A stretch of DNA of 64,000 nt from Prevotella sp. E15-22 (GTDB lineage: Bacteria > Bacteroidota > Bacteroidia > Bacteroidales > Bacteroidaceae). Position numbers and translations under genes: made by a program. Shown one piece after another: positions 34,037 through 43,023 of the stretch. Under the pieces are notes generated by a model. That model was not told the DNA's origin, searched no databases, and was given only the letters and a program-made list of their open reading frames with translations. Within the stretch, counting starts at the first letter, position 1; every line of letters starts with the position of its first letter. The stretch covers positions 2,852,001 to 2,916,000 of the forward strand of contig NZ_CP096247.1 of assembly GCF_023204875.1 (NCBI RefSeq). Reading direction: 5' to 3'.

Positions 34037-34540
34037 TCAACGCACGTATTTCAATATGAGCCAGGCACCTACGACCTGCATCAGCAAGCCAGGCCAACCA
34101 ATGATGAAGTCGGCCATGGTGGCATCAATACCACCCGTCAGCAGCAGTTCGCCAAAACCGCCAATAGCCTTGCTCACCAGCACCACGCCAATCAGCAGCA
34201 TCATACTCACAGCCTTGAAATGCTGGGCTATCAGACCTGCCACCACAGCCAGCACGACCAACTTCATGGTCATCACGGGCATCACCTCCCATGCTGGCAT
34301 GCCACTCACCACATGGTTCACCAATGGCGACAGCAAGGCAGCCAAGAGGCCTGTTTTCCAACCAAACTTATAGGCGCCAGCGAGAATCACCAGCGACAGG
34401 GGCGAGAAGATGACGCCGCCCTGAGGAATCAGATGAAACAGCTGAGGCAACACCAGGTTACAGGCCACGAACACGGCTGTCCACAGATAGGTCTTCACCT
34501 CGTCATAGTTCAATGCATAGAGTTTTACACTTGCTTCCAT
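34037..34540 (-). CDS. ECF-transporter S-component-like membrane protein
   Basis: A 167-aa protein with five or six membrane helices and glycine-rich turns (IPQGGVIFSPLSLVILAGAYKFG, split by a helix; GGFGELLLTGG), resembling substrate-binding S components of ECF vitamin transporters. No EcfA or EcfT gene is in the window. It is the third gene after LacI and a TonB-dependent receptor, so it could carry across the inner membrane what the receptor brings in. The substrate is not readable. Confidence 0.75.
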   Translation of the reverse strand: MEASVKLYALNYDEVKTYLWTAVFVACNLVLPQLFHLIPQGGVIFSPLSLVILAGAYKFGWKTGLLAALLSPLVNHVVSGMPAWEVMPVMTMKLVVLAVVAGLIAQHFKAVSMMLLIGVVLVSKAIGGFGELLLTGGIDATMADFIIGWPGLLMQVVGAWLILKYVR

Positions 34541-34596
34541 AGTTTTATGTTTTTATATTATTATGTTATTGTTTCGTTTTTTACTTTTTTACCTTT

Positions 34597-36537
34597 TTAG
34601 AACTTCACGTTCACGCCACCCATAAACGTGGCACGAGGCATGGGATAGCCTGCGTTAATCTCGTACTTCTGTGCCAGCAGGTTCTCGCCGCGTGCCCACA
34701 GGGTCACCATCTCGTTGACAGCATAGTTCACAGTGGCGTTCAGCAGTGAGAAGTTCTCCTTGGTCTCGTTGGCACCCACCTCGGTATAGAGGTTCTCCAC
34801 ACGCTGCAAGCCCAGTGTGGCTGCCCACTTGTCCTTGTGGAAGTCGACACCCACATAGGCCGATGACTCAGGCGAAGCAATCACCTTGTTTTTCATGTGC
34901 AGATAAGAGGCCGTGCACATCACGTCGAAATACTGATTCACAGGATATCTGAGGTCGGTCTCCACACCCCAGTTCTCAATCTCGCCTGTGTTGATGTTCT
35001 TGGGCGTGCCGCCAACGGTCACCGTCTGAATCATGTTGTCGCCCTTGATATAATAGGCGTTGATGCCATAGACGAAACCGTCTTCCAAGCGCTGATGCCA
35101 CGACAGCTCGTAGTTCCACAAGCGCTCAGGCTCCAGCTCGTCGTTGGCCGACTTATACAGATACATCTCCTTGGGAGTGGCATTGCGGAAGCCCTTACTC
35201 ACCATGGCCTTGATCTCGCTGGTGGACTCAGGACGGGCAACGACACCCACCTGAGGCACCCACTCACTGCCAGCCACAGAGTGGTGGTCGTAGCGCAGAC
35301 CAGCATCAAAGGAGAGCCATGAGAGGAGTTCCTGACGGAAGTCCACATAGCCAGCCACCTCGTCGGCATGCGAGTGTGAGCTCTGCACTAGGCGCTTCTG
35401 TGTGGTAACCAACGAATCCGTCTGGCGGTCTGTGTAATAGGCACGTCCGTAGATGTGCTGATAGTCGAAACCCACGGTGGTACGGTTGCCATAGAACAGC
35501 TGGGCCGACTGATAGACCGACACGCCCGACACGGCATCCTTCGAACGGAAGAGGTCGGTCTGGGGAACGGTATTCCTAGGATCTGGATCAAAAGGATTAT
35601 AGCCGTCGTTAATCTTATGGCGACCAAAGTTAGAATAAACACTCAACGCACCACTGGTACGGCCGTAATGGTTCGACAGCATGGCCGACACCTCGCCACG
35701 CGTGATATACTGGTCGTTCTCCAACTTCGGCTGACTCTCAGTACCTGGGTTCGAGGCATTCCAATGGGTGATATTACCACTTACCCTGGCACTCCACACA
35801 TTGTTAATGTCATAGTCCAACTTCAGCATGCCGCCATACTGCTCGAAGCCCATGTTGGGACGATGGTTGTCCGAACGGTTATACTGGCCAGCAACGGTGG
35901 TCTTAAATCTTCCTCCAAAGGCCGTTGAGTTCGAGGCCTCGGCCTGAACGGTGCCATAGCTGCCAGCACCCACATTGACCTGGGTTGTGCTGCCACCTTC
36001 AAAGAACATAGGACGGGTGACGATGTTGATGACACCACCCATGGCGTTTGAGCCGTATATCACAGAGGCAGGGCCACGCAACACCTCCACACGACCTGCG
36101 ATCAGCGTCTGGTAGCTGTCGCTGAGAGGATGACCATAGATGCCTTGGTACTGTGGATGACCATCGATGAGCACCAGCATCTGACCAGCGCCTCCTGAGA
36201 CGCCACGCAGGTTGATGCCGCCAGCCGCACCTGTCGATGCGCCATAGCCCATCATGCCACGACTGGTAATGAATAGTCCAGGCACCTGCTGCATCACTGT
36301 GGGCAGGATACTCGTCTGGTGTTGTTTGGTCAAGGTCTCGCGATCAATAACGGTCACGGTCATAGGCAACTGACGCACGTCAACAGGGTTGCGCGTGCCT
36401 GTCACGACGATTTCGTTCAAGGCCCAAGTTTGCTCGGTCGTCATGCCACCTGCAATACGATGAGATGACACGGAATCATTCTGAGCCTGGCAGACTGCTG
36501 CTGCCGAGAGCATCAGAAAAAGTGAAAAGCGTTTCAT
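34597..36537 (-). CDS. TonB-dependent outer-membrane receptor
   Basis: A 646-aa receptor: signal peptide (1-18), plug domain with LNEIVVTGTRNP, LPTVMQQVPGLFI, INLRGVSG and VEVLRGPASVIYGSNAMGGVINI, then a 22-strand barrel ending in phenylalanine (GGVNVKF). It is the shorter BtuB/CirA-like class without the carboxypeptidase-like N-terminal domain of SusC, and no SusD gene is beside it. That favours a small ligand such as a vitamin, metal complex or siderophore. It starts 17 nt after the LacI stop. Confidence 0.92.
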   Translation of the reverse strand: MKRFSLFLMLSAAAVCQAQNDSVSSHRIAGGMTTEQTWALNEIVVTGTRNPVDVRQLPMTVTVIDRETLTKQHQTSILPTVMQQVPGLFITSRGMMGYGASTGAAGGINLRGVSGGAGQMLVLIDGHPQYQGIYGHPLSDSYQTLIAGRVEVLRGPASVIYGSNAMGGVINIVTRPMFFEGGSTTQVNVGAGSYGTVQAEASNSTAFGGRFKTTVAGQYNRSDNHRPNMGFEQYGGMLKLDYDINNVWSARVSGNITHWNASNPGTESQPKLENDQYITRGEVSAMLSNHYGRTSGALSVYSNFGRHKINDGYNPFDPDPRNTVPQTDLFRSKDAVSGVSVYQSAQLFYGNRTTVGFDYQHIYGRAYYTDRQTDSLVTTQKRLVQSSHSHADEVAGYVDFRQELLSWLSFDAGLRYDHHSVAGSEWVPQVGVVARPESTSEIKAMVSKGFRNATPKEMYLYKSANDELEPERLWNYELSWHQRLEDGFVYGINAYYIKGDNMIQTVTVGGTPKNINTGEIENWGVETDLRYPVNQYFDVMCTASYLHMKNKVIASPESSAYVGVDFHKDKWAATLGLQRVENLYTEVGANETKENFSLLNATVNYAVNEMVTLWARGENLLAQKYEINAGYPMPRATFMGGVNVKF

Positions 36538-36554
36538 TCTCCTTTAGTTTTTTA

Positions 36555-37565
36555 TTATTGGTTCATATTCTTTGTACTGTCCCTCAGTTCCAGATTGGCC
36601 TTCACGATGATGTGTTGCACGCTGTCGTCGCCATCCAACTGGTCTTGCAGCAGGCGGAAGGCCCTAATACCTATCTCGCGCAGGTTCTGCTTGATAAACG
36701 AGAGGCGTGGATGCGACATCTCCGACACCCAGTCGGTCATGTAGGCAATAACGGCCACATCATCAGGTATGCGCAGTCCAAGACTTGTCACGGCCGAGAG
36801 CACCGAGATGGCCAACAGGCCATGCGAAGCCACGATGGCATCGGGCGGTTCTGGCAGGCGGAGCAACTCCAGCGTGTCAGTAAGACCAGAGTTATAACTG
36901 ATGTGATGACACTTCACCAGCTCCGTCCTGATGGGGATATTGTGCTCACGCAGAGCCTCCAGATAGCCGTGTTTGCGGTCTATAGTCTGCTTCACCTGGT
37001 TCAGTCCACCCAAGAACGCTATGCGTCTGGCGCCACTCTCTATCAAACAGTTGGTGGCATAACGGGCCGAAGCCACATCATTAATCATCACCGACGAGAT
37101 GTCAATATCGGGTGCACGGTCAAAGATCACCACAGGAATATGCAACTCTCTTAAGCGCAACAGATGCGTAAAGTCCACCGTATCCTGTGCAGGACAGATG
37201 ATAATGCCTTCCACATGCATGTTTATCAACAGCTCCACGCAGTTCACCTCGTTGCCATACATATCGTTGGTATCAGTGATAATACTCATATAACCAGCAT
37301 TACGGGCCTCTGCCTCGATGCGTTTCACTATCTGTGCATAATGGTTAAAAGCCACGTCGGGCACCACAATGCCGATGGTGCGTGTAGTATCGTAGCGCAG
37401 ACTCACCGCAAAGGGGTTGGGCCTGTAGCCTCCCTCCTCGGCCAACTGCTCTATCTGCTTCTTCAGTTCTGGACTCACGCCGTCCAGTCCTCTGAGTGCT
37501 CTTGACACCGTACTCACGTTGATACCCAACTGTCGTGCAATGTCTCGCTGTGAAATTCGTTTCAT
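36555..37565 (-). CDS. LacI/GalR-family regulator
   Basis: A 336-aa repressor. The N-terminal HTH is ISQRDIARQLGINVSTVSRAL and the hinge helix follows at SLRYDTTRTIGIVVPD, then the periplasmic-binding-like domain. It heads an operon with a TonB-dependent receptor and an ECF S component. Palindromes at 37612-37640 upstream suggest autoregulation. LacI proteins usually sense sugars or nucleosides, which fits loosely with a vitamin-type receptor, so the effector is open. Confidence 0.92.
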   Translation of the reverse strand: MKRISQRDIARQLGINVSTVSRALRGLDGVSPELKKQIEQLAEEGGYRPNPFAVSLRYDTTRTIGIVVPDVAFNHYAQIVKRIEAEARNAGYMSIITDTNDMYGNEVNCVELLINMHVEGIIICPAQDTVDFTHLLRLRELHIPVVIFDRAPDIDISSVMINDVASARYATNCLIESGARRIAFLGGLNQVKQTIDRKHGYLEALREHNIPIRTELVKCHHISYNSGLTDTLELLRLPEPPDAIVASHGLLAISVLSAVTSLGLRIPDDVAVIAYMTDWVSEMSHPRLSFIKQNLREIGIRAFRLLQDQLDGDDSVQHIIVKANLELRDSTKNMNQ

Positions 37566-37582
37566 ACTAGTCTAATTTTCCG

Positions 37583-37590
37583 CAAATTTA
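37583..37590 (-). promoter_or_regulatory. Promoter -7 element (TAAATTTG) of the LacI operon
   Basis: TAAATTTG on the minus strand, with TTG at 37610-37612 exactly 19 bp upstream as the -33 element. Confidence 0.65.
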
Positions 37591-37611
37591 CAGCCTTTAC
37601 TTTATATTACA

Positions 37612-37640
37612 ACGCAACAATTCACAAACTGTTGCGCAAC
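37612..37640. promoter_or_regulatory. Probable LacI operator
   Basis: A perfect 10-bp palindrome GTTGCGCAAC (37631-37640) with the central CG typical of LacI-family operators. CGCAACA (37613-37619) and TGTTGCG (37630-37636) form a second, wider inverted repeat next to the -33 element of the lacI-type gene. Confidence 0.6.
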
Positions 37641-37659
37641 GGATTGCGTTTCCAGTCAC

Positions 37660-38097
37660 TCACGTCATAGCCTCGTTTTCGATGGCATTGTTGAAGAGCA
37701 ACAGGTAATTGATGGGTTTCAAGTTGTTGCGTGGGCTCAGGTTCTTGTTCAGCACCTTCTTGACCCAGGTCTTCAGCAGGTCAAACTGCTCTGGGGTCAA
37801 CAGGTCGCCAATGGTCTTTCCTTCGGGCAGGAACATATTCTCTTTCTCGACGGCCAGTGCGTTAGCAATCACTTGCGTGGCACTCGTGTCCGACTCGGCA
37901 TAGAGCTGTCGGCACTTTGCTTCCGCCTCAACGTATTCAGGTATACTGTCTATTTTCACAGAACTTGGCAGTGTGTGGATGGTGCCGAGTATGTATGACG
38001 GCTCTTTCAATCCATTGCCGCTGACACGGAAAAGGAACTGCGCATCGGCTGTAATAGCTGTGATGGCGAGGATGATTAATAGGATTGTTTTCTTCAT
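37660..38097 (-). pseudogene. Truncated TraB/GumN-family gene
   Basis: A 145-aa frame that matches the 317-aa paralogue at 7538-8491: same signal peptide (AITADAQFLFR), same LKEPSYILGTIHTLPSS with the GTIH motif, and comparable spacing after that. It stops at residue 145, so the C-terminal half, including the GxGHLxG motif, is missing. Nothing of the missing part is visible downstream, where the LacI promoter begins. The promoter (38129-38136) is intact. It may be a decayed gene or a still expressed short form. Confidence 0.75.
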
Positions 38098-38128
38098 TGT
38101 TGGTTGTAATCAAATGACTTTGCGGCGA

Positions 38129-38136
38129 CAAAGATA
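38129..38136 (-). promoter_or_regulatory. Promoter -7 element (TATCTTTG) of the truncated TraB gene
   Basis: TATCTTTG on the minus strand, 32 bp before the start codon. Confidence 0.6.
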
Positions 38137-38278
38137 CACAATTTTTGCGACAAAACAATCACTGGAACAGGTTTTTGATGTCTCATTTGTCATGAAATCA
38201 AGTGCCTGTCCCGCTGATCTGTGCTCTTCGCAGCGAGGCTTCCAGGTTCAGACTCTTGTTTGTATATTATTTGCATAA

Positions 38279-38366
38279 GGTAAATATGATGTTTACGAGT
38301 GGTAAATATGGTGTTTACGAGTGGTAAATATGATAGTTACATGTGAAAAGTATCATCAATACAGAT
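38279..38366. repeat. 22-bp tandem array, element 1
   Basis: Units begin at 38279, 38301, 38323 and 38345 (the last degenerate), an exact 22-bp period. The unit is a near-palindrome GTAAATATGATGTTTAC plus a 5-nt spacer GAGTG. The first two copies differ at one base. Since 22 is not a multiple of 3 the array is not coding. Related to the array at 56695-56782 (about 17 of 22 positions match). Confidence 0.88.
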
Positions 38367-38457
38367 ATACAGATGAAATTTAAAAACTCTACGCGTACAT
38401 GCGTGCACATGTACGCGAATAACTCTTAGAAAACATCTGTATCATCTGTATCTGTAT
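38359..38457. repeat. Inverted-repeat structure with alternating purine-pyrimidine core, element 1
   Basis: The outer arms are ATACAGAT-ATACAGATG (38359-38375) and, inverted, two to three copies of the same short repeat (38434-38457). The core contains CGCGTACATG (38392-38401) and its perfect inverse CATGTACGCG (38408-38417) around CGTGCA. Bases 38390-38417 alternate strictly between purine and pyrimidine (28 nt), as in Z-DNA-forming sequences. Confidence 0.85.
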
Positions 38458-38523
38458 GTTTGGTCTCCTGCGCATGATGCTGCGAATTACTGTGGCAAGT
38501 GCGGTAAGCTGCTGTTTTGTCAT
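38389..38523 (-). CDS. Possible 44-aa open frame across element 1
   Basis: Minus strand, ATG at 38523, TAG ending at 38389. It begins MTKQQLTALATVIRSIMRRR, a plausible amphipathic helix, but the second half simply reads through the short repeats and the alternating core. No homologue is recognised and the second element has no matching frame. It may be chance. Confidence 0.2.
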   Translation of the reverse strand: MTKQQLTALATVIRSIMRRRPNIQIQMIQMFSKSYSRTCARMYA

Positions 38524-38682
38524 TGTCTAAGTTTTGTTAATTTGATTTTTAATATTTTTTCGATGTGCGAAATTAATAATTATTTTTGTGAGTATCTGAC
38601 ATAAGTGACACACAAAGCTAAAAAATGCGAGACAAAACGTAAACAATTAAGATTTTTTAATGGTTTTCGAAGATCAAGTGGA

Positions 38683-38728
38683 CAGGTCTTTGATTCTTCA
38701 TACATCTACTCACCTCATCACCTTCTTT
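38683..38728 (-). repeat. Orphan 3' end of a CTD-protein gene
   Basis: About 45 bp almost identical to the last codons and downstream sequence of the LRR gene (39279-39324), and partly to 41405-41435. On the minus strand it still reads GKKKKVMR-stop, but the frame before it is lost, and an unrelated lipoprotein gene ends just upstream. Confidence 0.7.
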
Positions 38729-38739
38729 TTCTTACCACT

Positions 38740-39246
38740 CTAATCATATTTTATATCTTTATCAAATTCGCCATCCTTGTTCTTTACTGTCACCCATCTG
38801 CGATATAATTTCTTCGCACGGATTTCATCCCACGAATACTGCTTCGCATCCTGCCATTTAACTAAAAAGAAATAGCAGGTGTCGTTATCATCTGGAAATA
38901 AATAATAATAGTCCATTATGCCTGTGGAATCCGGATAAATAAAAAAATCTTTCCTAAATGAAATATAGACAATACCGTGTTCATATGTTTTCTCAATATT
39001 CTTCCATATGGAAACGTCTGCAGTATCTAGGCCGCTATTGGCAAGCATATTATAATGAGGAATTAATTGATATTCTACGCTATCAATATTATCGTAATGA
39101 GATGCACCGATAAACAGAGTATCCTCAGTGCAGTTATTGAAAACTGCTGATTTCCCCCAATCAATTATTGGTATACAAGATGGCAACATGCTAAGCACCA
39201 AAAAGACACCTAAATAAAAACCGATTTTTTTGTTACTTGCAATCAT
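38740..39246 (-). CDS. Hypothetical lipoprotein
   Basis: A 168-aa protein with a lipoprotein signal (LVLSMLPSC, cysteine near 24). No family recognised. The mature part is rich in aromatic and acidic residues (DYYYLFPDDNDTCYFFL), and the DNA is AT-richer than neighbouring housekeeping genes, which suggests accessory origin. It sits in the repeat-rich zone, between an orphan gene tail and the LRR protein gene. Confidence 0.7.
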   Translation of the reverse strand: MIASNKKIGFYLGVFLVLSMLPSCIPIIDWGKSAVFNNCTEDTLFIGASHYDNIDSVEYQLIPHYNMLANSGLDTADVSIWKNIEKTYEHGIVYISFRKDFFIYPDSTGIMDYYYLFPDDNDTCYFFLVKWQDAKQYSWDEIRAKKLYRRWVTVKNKDGEFDKDIKYD

Positions 39247-39305
39247 AAGAGATCATAGGGACAGAGAAATTATAGGGGCAGGTCTTTGATTCTTCATACA
39301 TCTAC

Positions 39306-41357
39306 TCACTTCATCACCTTCTTCCCATTCTGGATGTACATCCCATGCTTGGGCGAGCCCTGGACTGGGCGACCTTGAAGGTCGAAGAGCTGATAGTTGT
39401 AGATGGGAACCTTAGGAGATGTGATTCCATCTATGTCATTGATGGGAACAATATACTTAAAATCTTTCCAAGTGGCGGCTTTTTTATATGCCTCAATTAA
39501 GGATGCTGGCACATGAAGTGTCGCCTCTGGATTTGCTCTGCGAAATGCTGTGTCTTCAATATGTGGGACACTCGTTGACCTGCAATAAACATCCATTAGA
39601 CTTGTGCAATAAGCAAATGCACTCTTCTCAACACTAACGATAGTAGCAGGCAAATCAACCGTAGTCAGACGAGTGTTCGAAAACGCAGACGGGCCAACTG
39701 TCTCTAAACTATCTGGCAACTTTACCGACTGCAAATTCTCACAATTTGCAAAGACAGCATTTTCAATAGTCTTAAGTCTGGAAGGTAATACAACTGAAGT
39801 CAAATCACTACATCCCCAGAAGGCTTTTTCTCCTATCTTAACCACGCCATCAGGCAGGACTATTGATGTAGGACCGACATGCGGAAAGAGTGAGAAAGCC
39901 TCTTTGGCGATTTCATTCACAACATATTCATCTCCCCAAAGATTTATGGAATAGGGAACAACGATATCACCCAATGATGCTCCATAGATTGGCTGACGCA
40001 TAACAGCTGACAAGGTCGATTTCTCAAGATAATAAACCACAGAATCTACTGCCATTAAGGTTTTAAACTTTGAAGGCTGTCCACTATCTTTCCAGAAATC
40101 TTCATTTGTAAACAGACACTCTTCGCCATCGTAACAAGCAACGAATTTTATGCTGTCTTTCAAGATGCCTGTCTGAGTGTCAAGGAATCCTTTGGAACTG
40201 CCTATACCATCCACCCAACAATATAAGCTGTCTTTTTCCTTGGGAAGTGCATCATCATATTCTTTATTAACCAATAGCATCCTGGAATACGTATTTTCAC
40301 CTATAGTCAATTTGTCTGTATTAACAACATAACGCGAAGTTTCACCGCATTTAAAGGTCGACAAACAACTCTCTGTAAAATAATACAATGAGATGTCTTT
40401 GGGAGTATCTGGAGTCCTCAGGAATATTGTATCCTGTCTTTCGTTTATCATTCCAATAAAACCAGAGCGCATAATCTTGTTTGTGGCATTATCTATCAAT
40501 GTCATATAAATCTTAGAGCGTCTATAAGCATTCAACAGGGTGTCTCCCTTAATTGTATATGTCAGTGTTCCCTTCATTTGTCCGTTATCATAGTCATACA
40601 CCCAGCGACGATTTTGTCTTAACAACTTGTTAGGTGATACCGTTGCATTGTAATCACGTGCAAGAACGGGGGTATACTGCCCATCAGCGCCTCTATGTCC
40701 ATAGCTGGTAAGCAAGACGGTGTTCTTGTTCCTTGATTTTGGATTCAACCAGAATAGAAGCATCCCTTGAGAGTTCACACATCCCACACCTTCTATCAGT
40801 TCATAGCCGTTACTCAGTGTCAGGTGGCGACGTGATATACCATCCTCCGTATTCAGAACTTCGGCCTTGACGACCGTCAGCGCTGTCCCATCAGCCATCT
40901 GACAATAGACTTCTCCCTGTTTTTTCGTAAAATCATAAATAATCAGCTCACCATTAACCGTAGTCTCATACGGTAGCGAGTCACTACGAACAAACCAGCT
41001 CCAGTCTTCGCACTCTACTATCTGATTCAACAGATTCAGATACTCTTCTTTATCCACCAGAATGCGCCCACCTTCGTCACGAACGCCGACAGTAAATCTT
41101 TCTAAAGAACGACGAGGAACACTCTGTCCTCTAGCCCCATCCCAAAACACAGGAGATTCAAGACTCATTACGCCGTATGTCTTGCCATTTAACTCTTTCA
41201 AGCCTGTTATCATACACTGCTCGGAACAATAGCGTTCTTCATAAAGCCAACTTAGACCATCGCAAAGCAATTCGCCATAATATGTTTCACCATGTGCTAT
41301 TATTGGCAGAAAGACCAATATTGTTAATATTCTAAGGGGTCTTAAAAACATACTCAT
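39306..41357 (-). CDS. Secreted BspA-type leucine-rich-repeat protein with C-terminal sorting tail
   Basis: A 683-aa protein from the ATG at 41357 (MSMFLRPLRIL), which gives a signal peptide; the frame upstream overlaps the repeat at the end of the neighbouring gene. The C-terminal third has BspA-like LRR_5 repeats (VVKIGEKAFWGCSDLTSVVL, TIENAVFANCENLQSVKL, TVGPSAFSNT). It ends FDLQGRPVQGSPKHG then YIQNGKKVMK, a tail shared with the next gene that resembles type IX secretion C-terminal domains. Probably cell-surface. Confidence 0.85.
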   Translation of the reverse strand: MSMFLRPLRILTILVFLPIIAHGETYYGELLCDGLSWLYEERYCSEQCMITGLKELNGKTYGVMSLESPVFWDGARGQSVPRRSLERFTVGVRDEGGRILVDKEEYLNLLNQIVECEDWSWFVRSDSLPYETTVNGELIIYDFTKKQGEVYCQMADGTALTVVKAEVLNTEDGISRRHLTLSNGYELIEGVGCVNSQGMLLFWLNPKSRNKNTVLLTSYGHRGADGQYTPVLARDYNATVSPNKLLRQNRRWVYDYDNGQMKGTLTYTIKGDTLLNAYRRSKIYMTLIDNATNKIMRSGFIGMINERQDTIFLRTPDTPKDISLYYFTESCLSTFKCGETSRYVVNTDKLTIGENTYSRMLLVNKEYDDALPKEKDSLYCWVDGIGSSKGFLDTQTGILKDSIKFVACYDGEECLFTNEDFWKDSGQPSKFKTLMAVDSVVYYLEKSTLSAVMRQPIYGASLGDIVVPYSINLWGDEYVVNEIAKEAFSLFPHVGPTSIVLPDGVVKIGEKAFWGCSDLTSVVLPSRLKTIENAVFANCENLQSVKLPDSLETVGPSAFSNTRLTTVDLPATIVSVEKSAFAYCTSLMDVYCRSTSVPHIEDTAFRRANPEATLHVPASLIEAYKKAATWKDFKYIVPINDIDGITSPKVPIYNYQLFDLQGRPVQGSPKHGMYIQNGKKVMK

Positions 41358-41418
41358 TTTATTTTGTTCAACAATTCTCTTACCCATCTTAAAGTGATAT
41401 TTTTCTTCATACATCTGC

Positions 41419-42639
41419 TCACCTCATCACCTTCCTTCCATTCTGGATATACACCCCATGCTTGGTCGAGCCTTGAATGGGGCGGCCTTGGAGGTCGAAG
41501 AATTGTGATGGCATGCTCTTGTTTACGGTTGGCTCTGCAACGCCTGCTTCAGTGTCATTCAGCCAGTGGAATAAGCCATCAGAGAACACCAGCACACCAT
41601 TGTCTGTGCCAATATAGACGGAGTCGCCATCCACATCCACGCAATAGCAGTATCCAGTCTCCACATCCCATTCATAGCGGGTTATCACACCATGGTCGAA
41701 GCAGCAAAGGGGACCTTTGGAATATCCACCTATCATTTTATCAAGGTCACCTGGAGCTTGGGGCAGAAACCAGATTCGCCCTTGACCATCACTTTTCATG
41801 GACATGGGCACTTCCCACGACGTACCCACATCATAACTTGTATAGTTATTACCATCGTATTTCAGCAATTTGGCTCTCCACTCACTTTTTTCAGCATTAA
41901 TTGAGTCATAATGATCGCTGCCAAACCACAAATTCCCTTCGTTGTCAAAGGTCATGCCTTGGACATTTCCAGAACTAAAAGGTTGGTTATCTTGACCCAT
42001 CACCTCTAAAGTCCCACCCACATGATATCTCATCAAACTATTACCTGGAGCCTCCGTAGAACCAATCCAAATGTAGTCATCTTGGTCAACTACCATCTGC
42101 CAAATCTCGTTTCCCATATCAGCACTAGGAAAAGCAAACGCAAACCTCTCTCCAGAACGGCGGACAATAGAGAGACAATTGTCTCCACCAATAACGACTG
42201 TTCCATTAGAGTCGAACACGATGCTGTTAATGCCGAGTGGTAAGTTTAAAACATGTGCAGCGTATGTATCATGGTCTACATAATGTACCGTAGTGTCGGC
42301 CCTGCCATCGGTAATACTGGTCAGCACACCATCATTGCTACCCACCCAGATGGTGTCAGGCCTTATCGCCAGAGCATTCAATCCCACCCAGGCATTAGGT
42401 CGTGTCATGTCTTTTATCCGCCACTGATCTTCGAAATAGCCTGTGCTCATGTCGTAGACCGTTATCTTGCCAGTTAACTTGTTGACGACCTTAAGTCCAT
42501 TAGGCCTTAACACATAAATACTGGTATCATTGTGTTCAATGCATTTCACGGAATGAACTGTTAATACAGGATAATTTCTAGCCTGCAATCCTATAAAAGT
42601 ACTAGCTATCAAAAGAGCAAGTAGCAGATATTTTCTCAT
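41419..42639 (-). CDS. Secreted beta-propeller (Reg_prop-like) protein with C-terminal sorting tail
   Basis: A 406-aa protein from the ATG at 42639 (MRKYLLLALLIAST), after the -7 element at 42665-42672. Repeats with the pattern LAIRPDTIWVGSNDGVLTSI, DQDDYIWIGSTEAPGN, TFDNEGNLWFGSDHYD and SVYIGTDNGVLVFSDG match two-component-regulator propeller blades, but no kinase or membrane helix follows. It ends FDLQGRPIQGSTKHG then YIQNGRKVMR, like its neighbour. Probably an exported surface propeller. Confidence 0.8.
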   Translation of the reverse strand: MRKYLLLALLIASTFIGLQARNYPVLTVHSVKCIEHNDTSIYVLRPNGLKVVNKLTGKITVYDMSTGYFEDQWRIKDMTRPNAWVGLNALAIRPDTIWVGSNDGVLTSITDGRADTTVHYVDHDTYAAHVLNLPLGINSIVFDSNGTVVIGGDNCLSIVRRSGERFAFAFPSADMGNEIWQMVVDQDDYIWIGSTEAPGNSLMRYHVGGTLEVMGQDNQPFSSGNVQGMTFDNEGNLWFGSDHYDSINAEKSEWRAKLLKYDGNNYTSYDVGTSWEVPMSMKSDGQGRIWFLPQAPGDLDKMIGGYSKGPLCCFDHGVITRYEWDVETGYCYCVDVDGDSVYIGTDNGVLVFSDGLFHWLNDTEAGVAEPTVNKSMPSQFFDLQGRPIQGSTKHGVYIQNGRKVMR

Positions 42640-42664
42640 AAATGGTTGAAGTTTAATATCGTTG

Positions 42665-42672
42665 CAAATATA
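42665..42672 (-). promoter_or_regulatory. Promoter -7 element (TATATTTG) of the propeller gene
   Basis: TATATTTG on the minus strand, 25 bp before the ATG at 42639. Confidence 0.6.
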
Positions 42673-42675
42673 CAA

Positions 42676-43020
42676 TTAATTCTCATTCGTTGATCATCCA
42701 TGACAAGTCTTTTAAACTAAATTAACGAATAATCTTAACAATAGCGCCTCTGAGATTTAAAAATTCTGAGCCAAAAATTTTTTCTGTGCGTACAGGCGAA
42801 ATATGAGAGAGTTTGTAAATCACTGAAAATGAGAGACTTACGAAATTGGCTCGAAAAGTGTAAAGATTTAGAAAGCGTTCGAATATTCGTTTAGGTTGCA
42901 TCGTAAAACAGCCTCCGTTGCATGGTGAAATCGATAGGGGTCCTCCGAAAGGTCGTTTTTGACCCATTTTTGCGTTCTAGTTTGCATTTTTTCAGAACCC
43001 TGTTTTTTTGCAGTATTTCT
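42676..43020. other. Intergenic stretch without a recognised gene
   Basis: About 345 bp between the propeller gene and the heptad repeat. A minus-strand frame of 81 codons (42722-42967) is open, but it has no recognisable domain and starts near other open frames. The DNA is AT-rich with poor codon structure. I see no promoter or RNA structure here. Confidence 0.4.
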
Positions 43021-43023
43021 TTA

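Noticed and set aside
42722..42967. 81-codon minus-strand frame in the gap before array B
   Set aside because: No recognisable domain, no promoter seen and several competing frames; not supported as a gene.
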